Assembly: GCA_964571375.1 (NCBI GenBank)
Contig: CAZNBL010000019.1
Location: 1 to 23,929, forward strand
From: JAFTYR01 sp964571375
Lineage (GTDB): Bacteria; Pseudomonadota; Gammaproteobacteria; Burkholderiales; Burkholderiaceae_F
Length of the DNA stretch: 23,929 nucleotides
Direction: 5' to 3'
A program made the position numbers and the translations under genes. The notes under the pieces are model-generated. The model had not been told where the DNA came from and made no database searches. It worked only from the letters and a program-made list of their open reading frames with translations. Below, one piece after another: positions 16,343-23,654 of the stretch; positions within the stretch are counted from its first letter, which is position 1, and each line of letters begins with the position of its first letter.

Positions 16343-16879
16343 ATGAAACTGAAATTTATGCTTCCGCTGGTGCTGTTTTTAGCCCTGTCGGCATTCCTTC
16401 TCTTCGGTCTTTACAACGACCCGAAGGAAGTTCCTTCGCCTCTGATCGACAAGCCTGCGCCTGAATTTGCTCTGCCGCGTCTGGACGACCCGTCCCGGGT
16501 GGTGACCAAAGAAAGTATGAAGGGTCAGGTGTGGCTGCTCAATGTCTGGTCTTCCTGGTGCGTTTCCTGCCGTCAGGAGCATCCGATGCTCGTCAAAATC
16601 GGTAAAGAAGGTCAGCGCATCCTTCCGATCATCGGTCTTGACTATAAGGACAAGAACCGCGACGGCAGAATGTTCCTGGCCAGAAACGGCGATCCGTATG
16701 ACTTCTCGATTACGGATCCGACCGGCGAAGTCGGTATCAACTTCGGTGTTTACGGTGTTCCGGAAACATTCGTGATCGATAAGAAGGGTGTGATCCGCTA
16801 CAAGCAGATCGGCCCGATCACGGAGGAAGCCTGGAACAAGACTATGTATCCGCTTATCAAGAAGCTCAGACAAGAATGA
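16343..16879 (+). CDS. ccmG: CcmG (DsbE), membrane-anchored thiol:disulfide oxidoreductase
   Basis: CcmG reduces the disulfide in apocytochrome CxxCH motifs (or in CcmH) before heme attachment. It has an N-terminal anchor (about 5-23) and a thioredoxin domain with active site WCVSC (Cys73, Cys76). The later GVYGVPETFVIDKKG stretch contains the cis-proline typical of CcmG. At 178 residues it has normal length. Its TGA overlaps the ATG of ccmH. Confidence 0.96.
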   Translation: MKLKFMLPLVLFLALSAFLLFGLYNDPKEVPSPLIDKPAPEFALPRLDDPSRVVTKESMKGQVWLLNVWSSWCVSCRQEHPMLVKIGKEGQRILPIIGLDYKDKNRDGRMFLARNGDPYDFSITDPTGEVGINFGVYGVPETFVIDKKGVIRYKQIGPITEEAWNKTMYPLIKKLRQE

Positions 16880-17361
16880 TGAAAAAGTTTTTAGCATCCC
16901 TTTTTATCGCGTTCTGCGTTGTCGGAGCACCGGCGGTTGCACAGATTTCTGCGGCCGACGTGAAGCCGACGATCCTCGACCCGGTGGCCAATAAGCGTGT
17001 AGCGGAAATCGCCGCTCAGCTCCGCTGCCTCGTCTGTCAGAATCAGTCGATTGCCGACTCGAACGCCGAACTCGCCGTGGACCTCAAAAATCAGGTGGTC
17101 CGTCAGGTGGCCGAAGGCCGCACCAACGAGCAGATCATCGACTATATGGTCGAGCGCTACGGTGACTTCGTGCTCTACGATCCTCCGTTCAAGCTCAGCA
17201 CCGCTTTGCTTTGGATCGGTCCGGGCGCACTGTTCTTTATTGCGCTCTTCGTGCTCTTCATGACGCTCTCCAAGCGCAAGAAGGAAGTTGCCGAAGAAAA
17301 GCCGCTTACCGAAGAAGAACGTAAGCGGGCCGAAAGTCTGCTTAAGGGCAAGGGGAGATAA
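16876..17361 (+). CDS. ccmH: CcmH (CycL), thiol oxidoreductase subunit of heme lyase
   Basis: CcmH shuttles reducing equivalents to apocytochrome c. The 161-residue protein has a signal/anchor (about 4-22), the active-site LRCLVCQNQSIADSNAE (Cys51, Cys54), and a C-terminal membrane helix (about 110-130) with a charged cytoplasmic tail. It is the short form without a TPR domain; that domain is supplied by the separate ccmI, as in alpha- and many betaproteobacteria. The start overlaps the end of ccmG. Confidence 0.96.
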   Translation: MMKKFLASLFIAFCVVGAPAVAQISAADVKPTILDPVANKRVAEIAAQLRCLVCQNQSIADSNAELAVDLKNQVVRQVAEGRTNEQIIDYMVERYGDFVLYDPPFKLSTALLWIGPGALFFIALFVLFMTLSKRKKEVAEEKPLTEEERKRAESLLKGKGR

Positions 17362-17366
17362 CGACC

Positions 17367-17795
17367 ATGGCAACATTTTTTATCGGTACGGGTCTCATGA
17401 CCTTCTTCCTGCTCATGGTGCTTGTCGTACCTCTCATCCGTAAGCCGCGCCATATCAAAGCGGACGCCGCACCTCAGGCTAGCCTTGAGGTTTATCGCGA
17501 TCAGTTCAAAGAACTTGAAGACGAACTCGCCCGCGGTGCCATTACTCAGAAGGAATACGACGAAGGCAGAAGCGAACTCGAGCGCCGCGTACTCGAGGAT
17601 TCTGCTCCGAGCATGACGCTTCCGGAAAAAGATTCCAAGGCCGGTACTTACACCGCTTTTGCGATGATGATCATCGTTCCGCTGTTTGCAGCATTCATGT
17701 GGATGGTCACTCAGCCTTTGGGCGACTACCGTGTTGACGGCGGCCGCAACGAAGGCATCATGGATTACGACACGGGACGCCGCACCTCAGGCTAG
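17367..17795 (+). CDS. ccmI: CcmI, N-terminal part of a gene split by tandem duplication
   Basis: CcmI binds apocytochromes and hands them to the CcmF/CcmH lyase. This frame encodes the first membrane helix (about 5-24), the cytoplasmic helical loop starting LEVYRDQFKELEDELARG, and the second helix (about 98-115). After residue 139 it crosses into a second copy of a 313-bp unit in the wrong frame and stops at a TAG after three more codons (142 residues). The periplasmic TPR domain is therefore missing from this product. It would be a stand-alone CcmI-1 domain if translated as written. The start five bases after ccmH is normal. Confidence 0.9.
   Translation: MATFFIGTGLMTFFLLMVLVVPLIRKPRHIKADAAPQASLEVYRDQFKELEDELARGAITQKEYDEGRSELERRVLEDSAPSMTLPEKDSKAGTYTAFAMMIIVPLFAAFMWMVTQPLGDYRVDGGRNEGIMDYDTGRRTSG
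17462..17774 (+). repeat. 313-bp tandem direct repeat, copy 1 (inside ccmI)
   Basis: This unit is followed immediately by an identical copy; by eye every base from 17462 to 17782 matches 17775 to 18095. The junction and both ends share GGACGCCG (17462-17469, 17775-17782, 18088-18095), an eight-base microhomology. The unit is not a multiple of three, so the duplication shifts the frame of ccmI. Confidence 0.97.
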
Positions 17796-19074
17796 CCTTG
17801 AGGTTTATCGCGATCAGTTCAAAGAACTTGAAGACGAACTCGCCCGCGGTGCCATTACTCAGAAGGAATACGACGAAGGCAGAAGCGAACTCGAGCGCCG
17901 CGTACTCGAGGATTCTGCTCCGAGCATGACGCTTCCGGAAAAAGATTCCAAGGCCGGTACTTACACCGCTTTTGCGATGATGATCATCGTTCCGCTGTTT
18001 GCAGCATTCATGTGGATGGTCACTCAGCCTTTGGGCGACTACCGTGTTGACGGCGGCCGCAACGAAGGCATCATGGATTACGACACGGGACGCCGTACGG
18101 GCGGCGCCGATGCGCAGGGCGGCGAAATGCATGATATGGATCAGGCGATTGCCAAGCTCCGCAATTATCTTGCTCAGAATCCGGGCGATCTCGAAGGCTG
18201 GCTGATGCTCGGCCGCACGATGCTCACGACTCAGCATTATTCGGACGCTGCTCAGGCCTTTGAACGCGCCAATCAGCTTGCTCCGGGCAACCCGACCATC
18301 ATGGTGGACTTGGCCGATGCCATTGCTATGGTTCAGGGTCAGGAACTTGCCGGACGTCCCTGGGAGCTGGTTCAGAGAGCTCTGAAGATCGATCCGACCA
18401 ACTGGAAGGCTCTGGCAATGGCCGGTACCGATAAGTTCAATCACAGCGACTACCGTGCCGCCGTGATGTACTGGGAGCGCCTCCTGAAGGTGATTCCGGC
18501 CGGCGACGGTATGGCTGACGGTGTGAAGGCCAGCATCAGAGAAGCCCGCGAACTCGGCAATATCGTGGGTCCGGTGCAGGATACGCTTGATTTCGGAGCT
18601 CAGAGCGAGCAGAGCGCCGCTTCGGTTCCCTCCATGATCAAGGAAAATATTCAGCCGCTCGGCCAGAGCAAGGTTCCGGCTAAGCCCGCTCAGGAAGCAG
18701 TGCCCGCAGCAGTCGAACACACTGTGGGCGGTGTTGTGGAAATCGCACCGGAACTCGTCTCCAAGCTCGGCACCCGCAATGTTCTTTACATTACGGCCCG
18801 TCCTGCAAACGGCAGCCGCGCACCGATCGTTCAGATGCAGATTGCCGTTCTCGATTTCCCGGTTCACTTCCGCCTCGACAACACTATGGTTCCGCCGATG
18901 AATATGGGCAGCGGTCCCTTGGGTTCCTATGAGGAAGTGACGGTTACCGCCCGCCTCGGCACTGCCGGCAATCCGATGCCGAGAAACGGCGATATCGAAG
19001 GTGCAACCGAAGTACCCGTCAAGATCGACACCGACGGTGCAACGATTGTGCTGAACAAAGAAGTTATCCGTTAA
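17686..19074 (+). CDS. ccmI: CcmI, C-terminal part (second helix plus periplasmic TPR domain)
   Basis: The open frame runs from 17686, but authentic CcmI codons begin only at about 17777, where copy 2 of the repeat comes into frame. Upstream codons are out-of-frame copy 1 sequence and no good start is seen there. The first in-frame ATG is at 17926 (382 residues), which would keep the second membrane helix. TPR repeats follow (about residues 180-270 of the open frame; LEGWLMLGRTMLTTQHYSDAA) and a C-terminal beta-rich domain typical of long CcmI. Removing one 313-bp unit joins both parts into a 464-residue CcmI. As it stands the gene is probably broken or re-initiated. Confidence 0.85.
   Translation: MQHSCGWSLSLWATTVLTAAATKASWITTRDAAPQASLEVYRDQFKELEDELARGAITQKEYDEGRSELERRVLEDSAPSMTLPEKDSKAGTYTAFAMMIIVPLFAAFMWMVTQPLGDYRVDGGRNEGIMDYDTGRRTGGADAQGGEMHDMDQAIAKLRNYLAQNPGDLEGWLMLGRTMLTTQHYSDAAQAFERANQLAPGNPTIMVDLADAIAMVQGQELAGRPWELVQRALKIDPTNWKALAMAGTDKFNHSDYRAAVMYWERLLKVIPAGDGMADGVKASIREARELGNIVGPVQDTLDFGAQSEQSAASVPSMIKENIQPLGQSKVPAKPAQEAVPAAVEHTVGGVVEIAPELVSKLGTRNVLYITARPANGSRAPIVQMQIAVLDFPVHFRLDNTMVPPMNMGSGPLGSYEEVTVTARLGTAGNPMPRNGDIEGATEVPVKIDTDGATIVLNKEVIR
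17775..18087 (+). repeat. 313-bp tandem direct repeat, copy 2 (inside ccmI)
   Basis: This is the second, identical copy of the unit. Here it is read in the frame that continues into the TPR domain. Zero divergence between copies means the event is very recent, or that it is an assembly error. Confidence 0.97.
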
Positions 19075-19100
19075 TCGGAATTTTCGAACGCCGGATAAAG

Positions 19101-19126
19101 CAACAGGCCGCATATGCGGCCTGTTG
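19101..19126. terminator. Palindromic terminator between ccmI and the parvulin gene
   Basis: A perfect 26-base palindrome with 13-base arms (centre CATATG) lies between two convergent genes. On the minus strand it is followed by CTTTAT, so it is a better intrinsic terminator for the parvulin gene. On the plus strand no T-run follows, so it may only slow ccm transcripts. Confidence 0.7.
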
Positions 19127-19164
19127 TCGTATCGGCTTCTCAAAAGAAGCGGAAGTTCTGTTGC

Positions 19165-19965
19165 TTACTTGGCAAGCGGCATCACAGGGTATTCGACGCG
19201 GGAGCTTTCGACTACGTTGTAAAGGTATTCGGCACTCTTCTTCTGTTCAAGGCCGTGTCTGATGCTGTCCTTGACGGTTTCGAAAGCAGGAACCTGCTGA
19301 GGACGGGTATCGTCGACACGGATAATGTGCCAGCCGAACTGTGTCTGAACCGGAGCCTTGCTGACTTCCCCCTTCTTCATCTTGGACAATGCATCGCCGA
19401 AGGACTTTACAAAGCTCGAGGGGCTGGACCAGCCGAGATAACCGGCAGTGTCCTTGGCGCCTTCGTCTTCGGAATATTCCTTGGCAAGCATTTCAAAGCT
19501 TTCGCCCTTCTTGATCTTGGCGAGGATTTCTTCTGCGGTCTTCTTGTCGGAAACAAGAATGTGACGGGCTTCGAACTGCTGTTTGCCCATCTTTTCAATC
19601 TGTTCGTCGTAGTAGGCCTTCAGCTCTTTTTCGCCGATCGGATTCTTCTTCAGATAGTCTTTGACGAGAGCATCCTGCAGTACGCGCATTTCGGCGTAGT
19701 ACAGAGAGAACTTAACCTTGGCATCCTTGTCGAGGCCGAGCTTTCGGGCTTCCTGACTGATGGCGGTGCCGCGGACTAAGTTTTCAAGAATCTGAGCACG
19801 GTTTTCCGGGGTGTCCTGGCCGCCGTTGGCAACGAGCTCGGAGAGCCAGAGGTCCTGGAGTTCCTGAGGAATGTTCTGACCGTTGACGGTGGCAACGTGG
19901 TCGGCGGCGCCTGCAGTTGCTGCAATGGATAAAAGAGATGCGGCGCAGAAGGTTTTCAATTTCAT
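19165..19965 (-). CDS. Periplasmic parvulin-type peptidyl-prolyl isomerase (PpiC/SurA family)
   Basis: The 266-residue protein has a cleavable signal peptide (cleavage near AGAADH, about residue 21), an N-terminal SurA-like helical segment, and a parvulin domain from about residue 133. The domain contains EARHILVSDKKTAEEILAKI, FEMLAKEYSEDEGAKDTAGYLGW and FGWHIIRVDD. It should catalyse cis-trans proline isomerisation and act as a chaperone for exported proteins. It lies convergent to ccm and divergent from the nitrite reductase gene, so it is probably its own transcription unit. A role in folding the multiheme reductase is possible but only suggested by proximity. Confidence 0.93.
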   Translation of the reverse strand: MKLKTFCAASLLSIAATAGAADHVATVNGQNIPQELQDLWLSELVANGGQDTPENRAQILENLVRGTAISQEARKLGLDKDAKVKFSLYYAEMRVLQDALVKDYLKKNPIGEKELKAYYDEQIEKMGKQQFEARHILVSDKKTAEEILAKIKKGESFEMLAKEYSEDEGAKDTAGYLGWSSPSSFVKSFGDALSKMKKGEVSKAPVQTQFGWHIIRVDDTRPQQVPAFETVKDSIRHGLEQKKSAEYLYNVVESSRVEYPVMPLAK

Positions 19966-20243
19966 TTTTATCTCTCGAACTTCCCGGGCAGAGCGCTTTT
20001 GATGTGTCTGCCCGATTGATAGGAAAAAATATTTTAGCGGGATAAAACAGCGTTCGCTGTAACGAAAATCGAGAATTTCCGAAGCGGTTTTTATTTTCTA
20101 CCCCGAAGGGAGTATCTCTTTGGAAATAGGTTGTTGGGTATTTGGGGATAGAGCAGCTTTTAAGATTGAATTAATACTCTAACTCCTTGATTATTCAAAT
20201 AAGAAAAATTATTCCCTCAACCTAACCATTCAAGGAGAAGCTT
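19966..20243. promoter_or_regulatory. Divergent promoter region between the parvulin and nitrite reductase genes
   Basis: This 278-bp region separates two divergent genes. It holds an inverted repeat CGGGCAGA/TCTGCCCG (19985-19992 and 20007-20014) in the leader of the parvulin gene, and a palindrome ACAGCG-TT-CGCTGT (20047-20060). The right half is AT-rich, as expected for the promoter of the reductase. AAGGAG at 20232-20237 is the reductase ribosome site. No clean -35/-10 pair, FNR site or NarL/NarP heptamer array was recognised. Confidence 0.5.
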
Positions 20244-21896
20244 ATGAGAACAGCCTCGATTTTGCTGCGTACGGCGATATCGCTCTCACTGCTGGCTTCG
20301 TTCGGAATGTCGGCTTCGGCCGCGCCCGACATGAATCAGCAGATGTGCCTTGCCTGCCACTCGAACGTGGCGGAAATGCACAGCGGCAACAAACATAAAG
20401 ATCTGTCGTGTACGACCTGCCACAGCGGTACGGACAAGCACCTCAAGGATCAGAAACAGCATCCGACGGTATCGATGAATCCGAAAGACTGCGGTTCCTG
20501 TCACGCCGAGCAGTTCAACAGTATGTATTTGGTCAACGACCACCGTCTGGCAAGAGACTCCAAGAAGAATTCCGGCAATATTGCTCCGAACCCCTTCTTT
20601 GACGAAGCACTCGGTGCTCACGGTTTCGTAAAAGAACACAATCTGCCGCGCTCCCACGCCTTTGCTGCGGTCGACCAGTTCATTGCCGACCGTGCTTTCG
20701 GCGGTCGCTTCGAACCGAAGGACGGCTGGCTTTTCGGCGGCGATAAGGGCGGTTTCTTCGGCGTCTGGGATAAGCTCGAAGATACGATTCCGGAAAACAA
20801 CCTGCAGAAGGCTCATAAACCCGGTACGGCCGCTGCTGCCAACCCGGTCTGCTGGACTTGTAAGTCGACGGACGTCATGATGGATTGGGCTTACATGGGC
20901 GACCCGAAGGCCGGTGCTAAGTGGAGCCGCGCATCCAACCCTGTCGATCTCGTCAAGAACATCAATCACGCCATTAACTGCAATATGTGTCACGATCCGC
21001 ACAGCGCCAAGCCCCGTGTAGTTCGCGATGCTCTTATTCAGGCGATGACGCGTACCGATTATCCGACGCTTTATTCCGAATCGAAGAATAAGACCGGTAT
21101 TGAAGTTAAAGATATGGGTCTTCGCGGCTTCAACCGCAAGATTGCTTTGCTTGATAAGCCCGACTCCAAGCTGATGTGCGCTCAGTGTCACGTCGAGTAC
21201 AACTGCAATCCGGGTACTGATCCGAACACGGGCAAGCCGATCAAGATGGACGATATCCGCACCAACCTTTTCCCGCTGGTTGATGTCACCAAGATCGATG
21301 ATTTCTATAAGCATGCTTCCTTCAAGGACTTCAAGCACAACCAGACCGGTGCGCTGCTGACCAAGATGCAGCATCCGGATACGGAAATCTATTGGAACTC
21401 CAAGCACGATCAGATGGGTGTTGGTTGCGCAGCCTGCCATATGCCGAAAGTAAAGGATGAAAAGAGCGGCAAGACCTACACTTCTCACTGGGCTACGACT
21501 CCGAGTGCCTACATGCAGGAAACCTGTCTGCAGTGCCACAAGGATAAGAGCGAAGATCAGATGAAGACTGTCGTGAAGTCCATGCAGGCCCACTATATGG
21601 GTAAGCTGAGAGAAGCCGAAGGCGCAATGTCTCAGATGTTCGATGCATTCCGCGAAGCCAAGGCTGCTGGAGTCTCCGAAGATGTCATCAAGGAAGCTCA
21701 GAAGCTGCATTCCGTTGCTCATACCAACTGGGAATGGTGGACGGCTGCCAACGGTGCCTGGTTCCATAACCTTCCGCAGGCCAAGGAATCTCTGGCGAAG
21801 TCTGTAGAAGCTTCCAAGAAGGCAACTGCGCTCCTCAGAGGGGAAGCAGCGAAGCTTTATCCGAAGCCCGCAGCTTCCAAAACAGCCGTTAAATAA
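20244..21896 (+). CDS. Octaheme ammonia-forming cytochrome c nitrite reductase (ONR type, NrfA-like)
   Basis: The 550-residue periplasmic protein should reduce nitrite to ammonium with six electrons. A signal peptide (cleavage near SASA, about residue 26) precedes eight heme motifs: CxxCH at 35, 56, 83, 246, 312, 395 and 428, and CxxCK (CWTCK) at 203. The last five match pentaheme NrfA; the first three form the extra N-terminal domain of octaheme reductases such as that of Thioalkalivibrio. Probable catalytic residues are Lys207 (heme ligand), Arg150, Tyr319 and His377 (QHPD). Cys321 lies two residues after Tyr319, as in the cross-linked Tyr-Cys pair of the Thioalkalivibrio enzyme. No NrfH-like donor lies beside it. 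A CcmI-like gene follows 56 bases downstream. Annotation as plain NrfA would miss three hemes. Confidence 0.93.
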   Translation: MRTASILLRTAISLSLLASFGMSASAAPDMNQQMCLACHSNVAEMHSGNKHKDLSCTTCHSGTDKHLKDQKQHPTVSMNPKDCGSCHAEQFNSMYLVNDHRLARDSKKNSGNIAPNPFFDEALGAHGFVKEHNLPRSHAFAAVDQFIADRAFGGRFEPKDGWLFGGDKGGFFGVWDKLEDTIPENNLQKAHKPGTAAAANPVCWTCKSTDVMMDWAYMGDPKAGAKWSRASNPVDLVKNINHAINCNMCHDPHSAKPRVVRDALIQAMTRTDYPTLYSESKNKTGIEVKDMGLRGFNRKIALLDKPDSKLMCAQCHVEYNCNPGTDPNTGKPIKMDDIRTNLFPLVDVTKIDDFYKHASFKDFKHNQTGALLTKMQHPDTEIYWNSKHDQMGVGCAACHMPKVKDEKSGKTYTSHWATTPSAYMQETCLQCHKDKSEDQMKTVVKSMQAHYMGKLREAEGAMSQMFDAFREAKAAGVSEDVIKEAQKLHSVAHTNWEWWTAANGAWFHNLPQAKESLAKSVEASKKATALLRGEAAKLYPKPAASKTAVK

Positions 21897-21911
21897 ACGC
21901 GCTTGAAACAA

Positions 21912-21940
21912 GGGAAGGGCGGACGGATACCGCTCTTCCC
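21912..21940 (+). other. Intercistronic hairpin after the nitrite reductase gene
   Basis: GGGAAGGGCGG (21912-21922) pairs with CCGCTCTTCCC (21930-21940) across a seven-base loop, with one G-U pair. No T-run follows, and the next gene starts 12 bases later. It therefore fits an mRNA-stabilising or differential-expression element better than a terminator. This would favour the abundant reductase over the assembly factor; that is inference. Confidence 0.5.
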
Positions 21941-21952
21941 GGACAGGACGAA

Positions 21953-22837
21953 ATGATGATTTTTTGGCTCACGATTACCGGCATGATCGGTATTTTGCTT
22001 TCACTTCTTGCTTACGGTCTCTTGCATGAGACGAAATGCGAAGAGAGTGATTCGCTGATGCTTAACCGCCTGGTGTATCGGGATCAGATCGACGAACTGA
22101 AAGTTGATCTCGATCGGGGAGCTATCAGCCGCAGAGACTATGACAGCGGCATCGAAGAGATAGAAAAAAGAATCCTGCAGGAGATGCGCTCAGAAGAGCG
22201 GTCGGCGGCAGGGGATCGGCGTTTCGTAAAAGCTACGCTGATAATTCTCTTTTCTGTGATACCTGCGGCGGCACTGACGGTATATCTGCAGATCGGCAAT
22301 CCGTCGCTTGTGAACTATGCGCCGGCTTTGCACGGAGGTGCAACGGTGACGGCTGACAATCGGCTGGATTTCAACCGCGAGCAATCGGTCGACGAAGAAA
22401 TGTTGCGAAATTATCTCTCTGAGTCTCCGCAGAATATGCGCGCGTGGTTGCAGTACGCACGTCTGCTCGAAGCCAAGGGCCAATGGCGGGATGCTTTGGC
22501 TGCCATGAATAAAGTATTCGAAACCGGTTCGGAAAAGGCAAGGAAGTCTCCTGAGCTGATTTTGGAGAGAGTCTATTTGATGCAGAGAACCGGAGAGTCG
22601 AAGTTCGAAGCAGTGATGAGAGAGGAGTTGGAGCGCGCTCTTGCCGAGGATCCCGATAACGGTGAGGTGCTGGCTGCGGCTGCTGCAACGGCTTACCGTT
22701 CGGGACGTTACCGGGAGGCGGCGGAATATTGGAGCAGACTTTCCTCGTTCTATCCGGAAGGGTCGAGGGAAGCGATGTATCTGCTTGATGCGATTGCTGA
22801 TGCAAAAAACAAAGAAATGATGAGCGGTTTTTACTGA
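21953..22837 (+). CDS. Second CcmI-like (NrfG-like) cytochrome c assembly protein
   Basis: This 294-residue protein has the CcmI plan: first helix (about 5-24), a cytoplasmic loop with YRDQIDELKVDLDRGAISRR that aligns with YRDQFKELEDELARGAITQK of the ccm-operon CcmI, second helix (about 92-112), then TPR repeats (about 145-285). It lacks the C-terminal beta-rich domain of the long CcmI. It follows the octaheme reductase in the same direction with a 56-base gap and a terminator after it, so the two are probably co-transcribed. A dedicated role in heme attachment to that reductase, like NrfG for NrfA, is a reasonable inference. It might also cover for the broken ccmI. Confidence 0.87.
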   Translation: MMIFWLTITGMIGILLSLLAYGLLHETKCEESDSLMLNRLVYRDQIDELKVDLDRGAISRRDYDSGIEEIEKRILQEMRSEERSAAGDRRFVKATLIILFSVIPAAALTVYLQIGNPSLVNYAPALHGGATVTADNRLDFNREQSVDEEMLRNYLSESPQNMRAWLQYARLLEAKGQWRDALAAMNKVFETGSEKARKSPELILERVYLMQRTGESKFEAVMREELERALAEDPDNGEVLAAAAATAYRSGRYREAAEYWSRLSSFYPEGSREAMYLLDAIADAKNKEMMSGFY

Positions 22838-22855
22838 TGAGCCGCACAAATAACA

Positions 22856-22881
22856 AAAGAGCCGATTTTTATCGGCTCTTT
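22856..22881. terminator. Bidirectional intrinsic terminator
   Basis: AAAGAGCCGAT (22856-22866) and ATCGGCTCTTT (22871-22881) form a perfect 11-base stem with a TTTT loop. A- and T-runs on both sides allow function for the plus-strand CcmI-like gene and for the minus-strand rubrerythrin gene. Confidence 0.88.
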
Positions 22882-22915
22882 CATTTTGATTCAGTCGGAT
22901 TGAAAATCCGTCGGC

Positions 22916-23461
22916 TTAGTAGTTGGTAGCCTGAATCTGGAAGTAGGACTGCGGATGGCTGCAGACGTCGCAGACTTCCGGAGCGGACATGCCCATAACC
23001 AGGTTGCCGCAGACACGGCACTGCCACATCTTCATTTCGCCGGCTTCGAAGACCTTCTTCATTTCAACGTTGTTGAGAAGCTTGAGGTAGCGTTCTTCGT
23101 GATGCTTTTCAATAGCACCGACCTTACGGAACTTTTCAGCGATGTCGTGGAAGCCTTCGGCATCGGCGACTTCGGCAAATTCCTTGTACATGTCGGTCCA
23201 TTCGTAGTTTTCACCGCCGGCGGCTGCCTTGAGGTTGGCTGCTGTGTCGCCGAGCAGACCGAGCTGCTTGAACCAGATCTTTGCGTGAGCCTTTTCATTG
23301 TCGGCAGTTTCTTCGAAGATAGCAGCGATCTGCTGATAACCTTCCTTGCGTGCAACACCGGCAAAGTAGGAATACATGTTGAAAGCCTTGGATTCACCGG
23401 CAAAGGCGCTGAGAAGATTCTGTTCAGTCTTGGTGCCCTTTAAGCTTTTTGCATCGGTCAT
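22916..23461 (-). CDS. rbr: Rubrerythrin
   Basis: Rubrerythrin is a cytoplasmic diiron peroxidase that removes H2O2 in anaerobes and microaerophiles. The 181-residue protein has a ferritin-like domain with two ExxH segments, Glu56-x2-His59 (NEKAH) and Glu118-x2-His121 (EKHH), plus Glu23. A C-terminal rubredoxin domain follows, with Cys148/Cys151 (CRVCGN) and Cys164/Cys167 (CDVCSHP). GAGGAAAC precedes the ATG. It stands alone between two terminators and is probably monocistronic. Confidence 0.97.
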   Translation of the reverse strand: MTDAKSLKGTKTEQNLLSAFAGESKAFNMYSYFAGVARKEGYQQIAAIFEETADNEKAHAKIWFKQLGLLGDTAANLKAAAGGENYEWTDMYKEFAEVADAEGFHDIAEKFRKVGAIEKHHEERYLKLLNNVEMKKVFEAGEMKMWQCRVCGNLVMGMSAPEVCDVCSHPQSYFQIQATNY

Positions 23462-23620
23462 GTTCGTTTCCTCGTTGTTGAGTATTAATGGAGTGAATTC
23501 ATTCTAGCTCAGGCGGGGCGAAAAGGGTCCTCTTTGTAAGGCTCGAAAAGGGGACGATAGAGAAAAACTATTGTAGGTTGCTGTCGTGCCGACGAAAGAT
23601 TTATTCGGTCCTAATAAGAT
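23462..23620 (-). promoter_or_regulatory. Upstream region of the rubrerythrin gene
   Basis: About 160 bp without a gene. On the minus strand TAGAAT (complement of ATTCTA near 23502) could be a -10 element about 40 bases before the ATG, but no matching -35 is clear. No PerR-like dyad was recognised. Confidence 0.35.
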
Positions 23621-23643
23621 AAAAGCCCGCTGAGCGGGCTTTT
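23621..23643 (-). terminator. Intrinsic terminator of the MarC-family gene
   Basis: AAAAGCCCGC (23621-23630) and GCGGGCTTTT (23634-23643) form a perfect ten-base stem with a three-base loop. On the minus strand it lies 11 bases after the stop of the MarC-family gene and ends in TTTT. Confidence 0.9.
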
Positions 23644-23654
23644 GCGTGAAAAAA

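Noticed and set aside
17462..18095. Tandem repeat as a mobile element or CRISPR-like array
   Set aside because: There are only two copies, both made of ccmI coding sequence, with no transposase, terminal inverted repeats or spacers.
17758..19143. Long 461-codon open frame on the minus strand opposite ccmI
   Set aside because: It mirrors the codon pattern of ccmI, covers both repeat copies and the terminator, and has no recognisable domain.
20187..20200. TTGA-TTAT-TCAA dyad upstream of the nitrite reductase gene as an FNR site
   Set aside because: FNR needs six bases between TTGA and TCAA; here there are four, so spacing is wrong.
20244..21896. Octaheme protein as hydroxylamine oxidoreductase, tetrathionate reductase or MccA sulfite reductase
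   Set aside because: The fourth motif is CxxCK, the NrfA-like residues Tyr, His and Arg are present, and there is no CX15CH motif, which fits the nitrite reductase type better.
20286..21911. 541-codon open frame on the minus strand opposite the octaheme reductase
   Set aside because: The plus-strand product is unambiguous with eight heme motifs; the antisense frame follows from codon bias and shows no family features.
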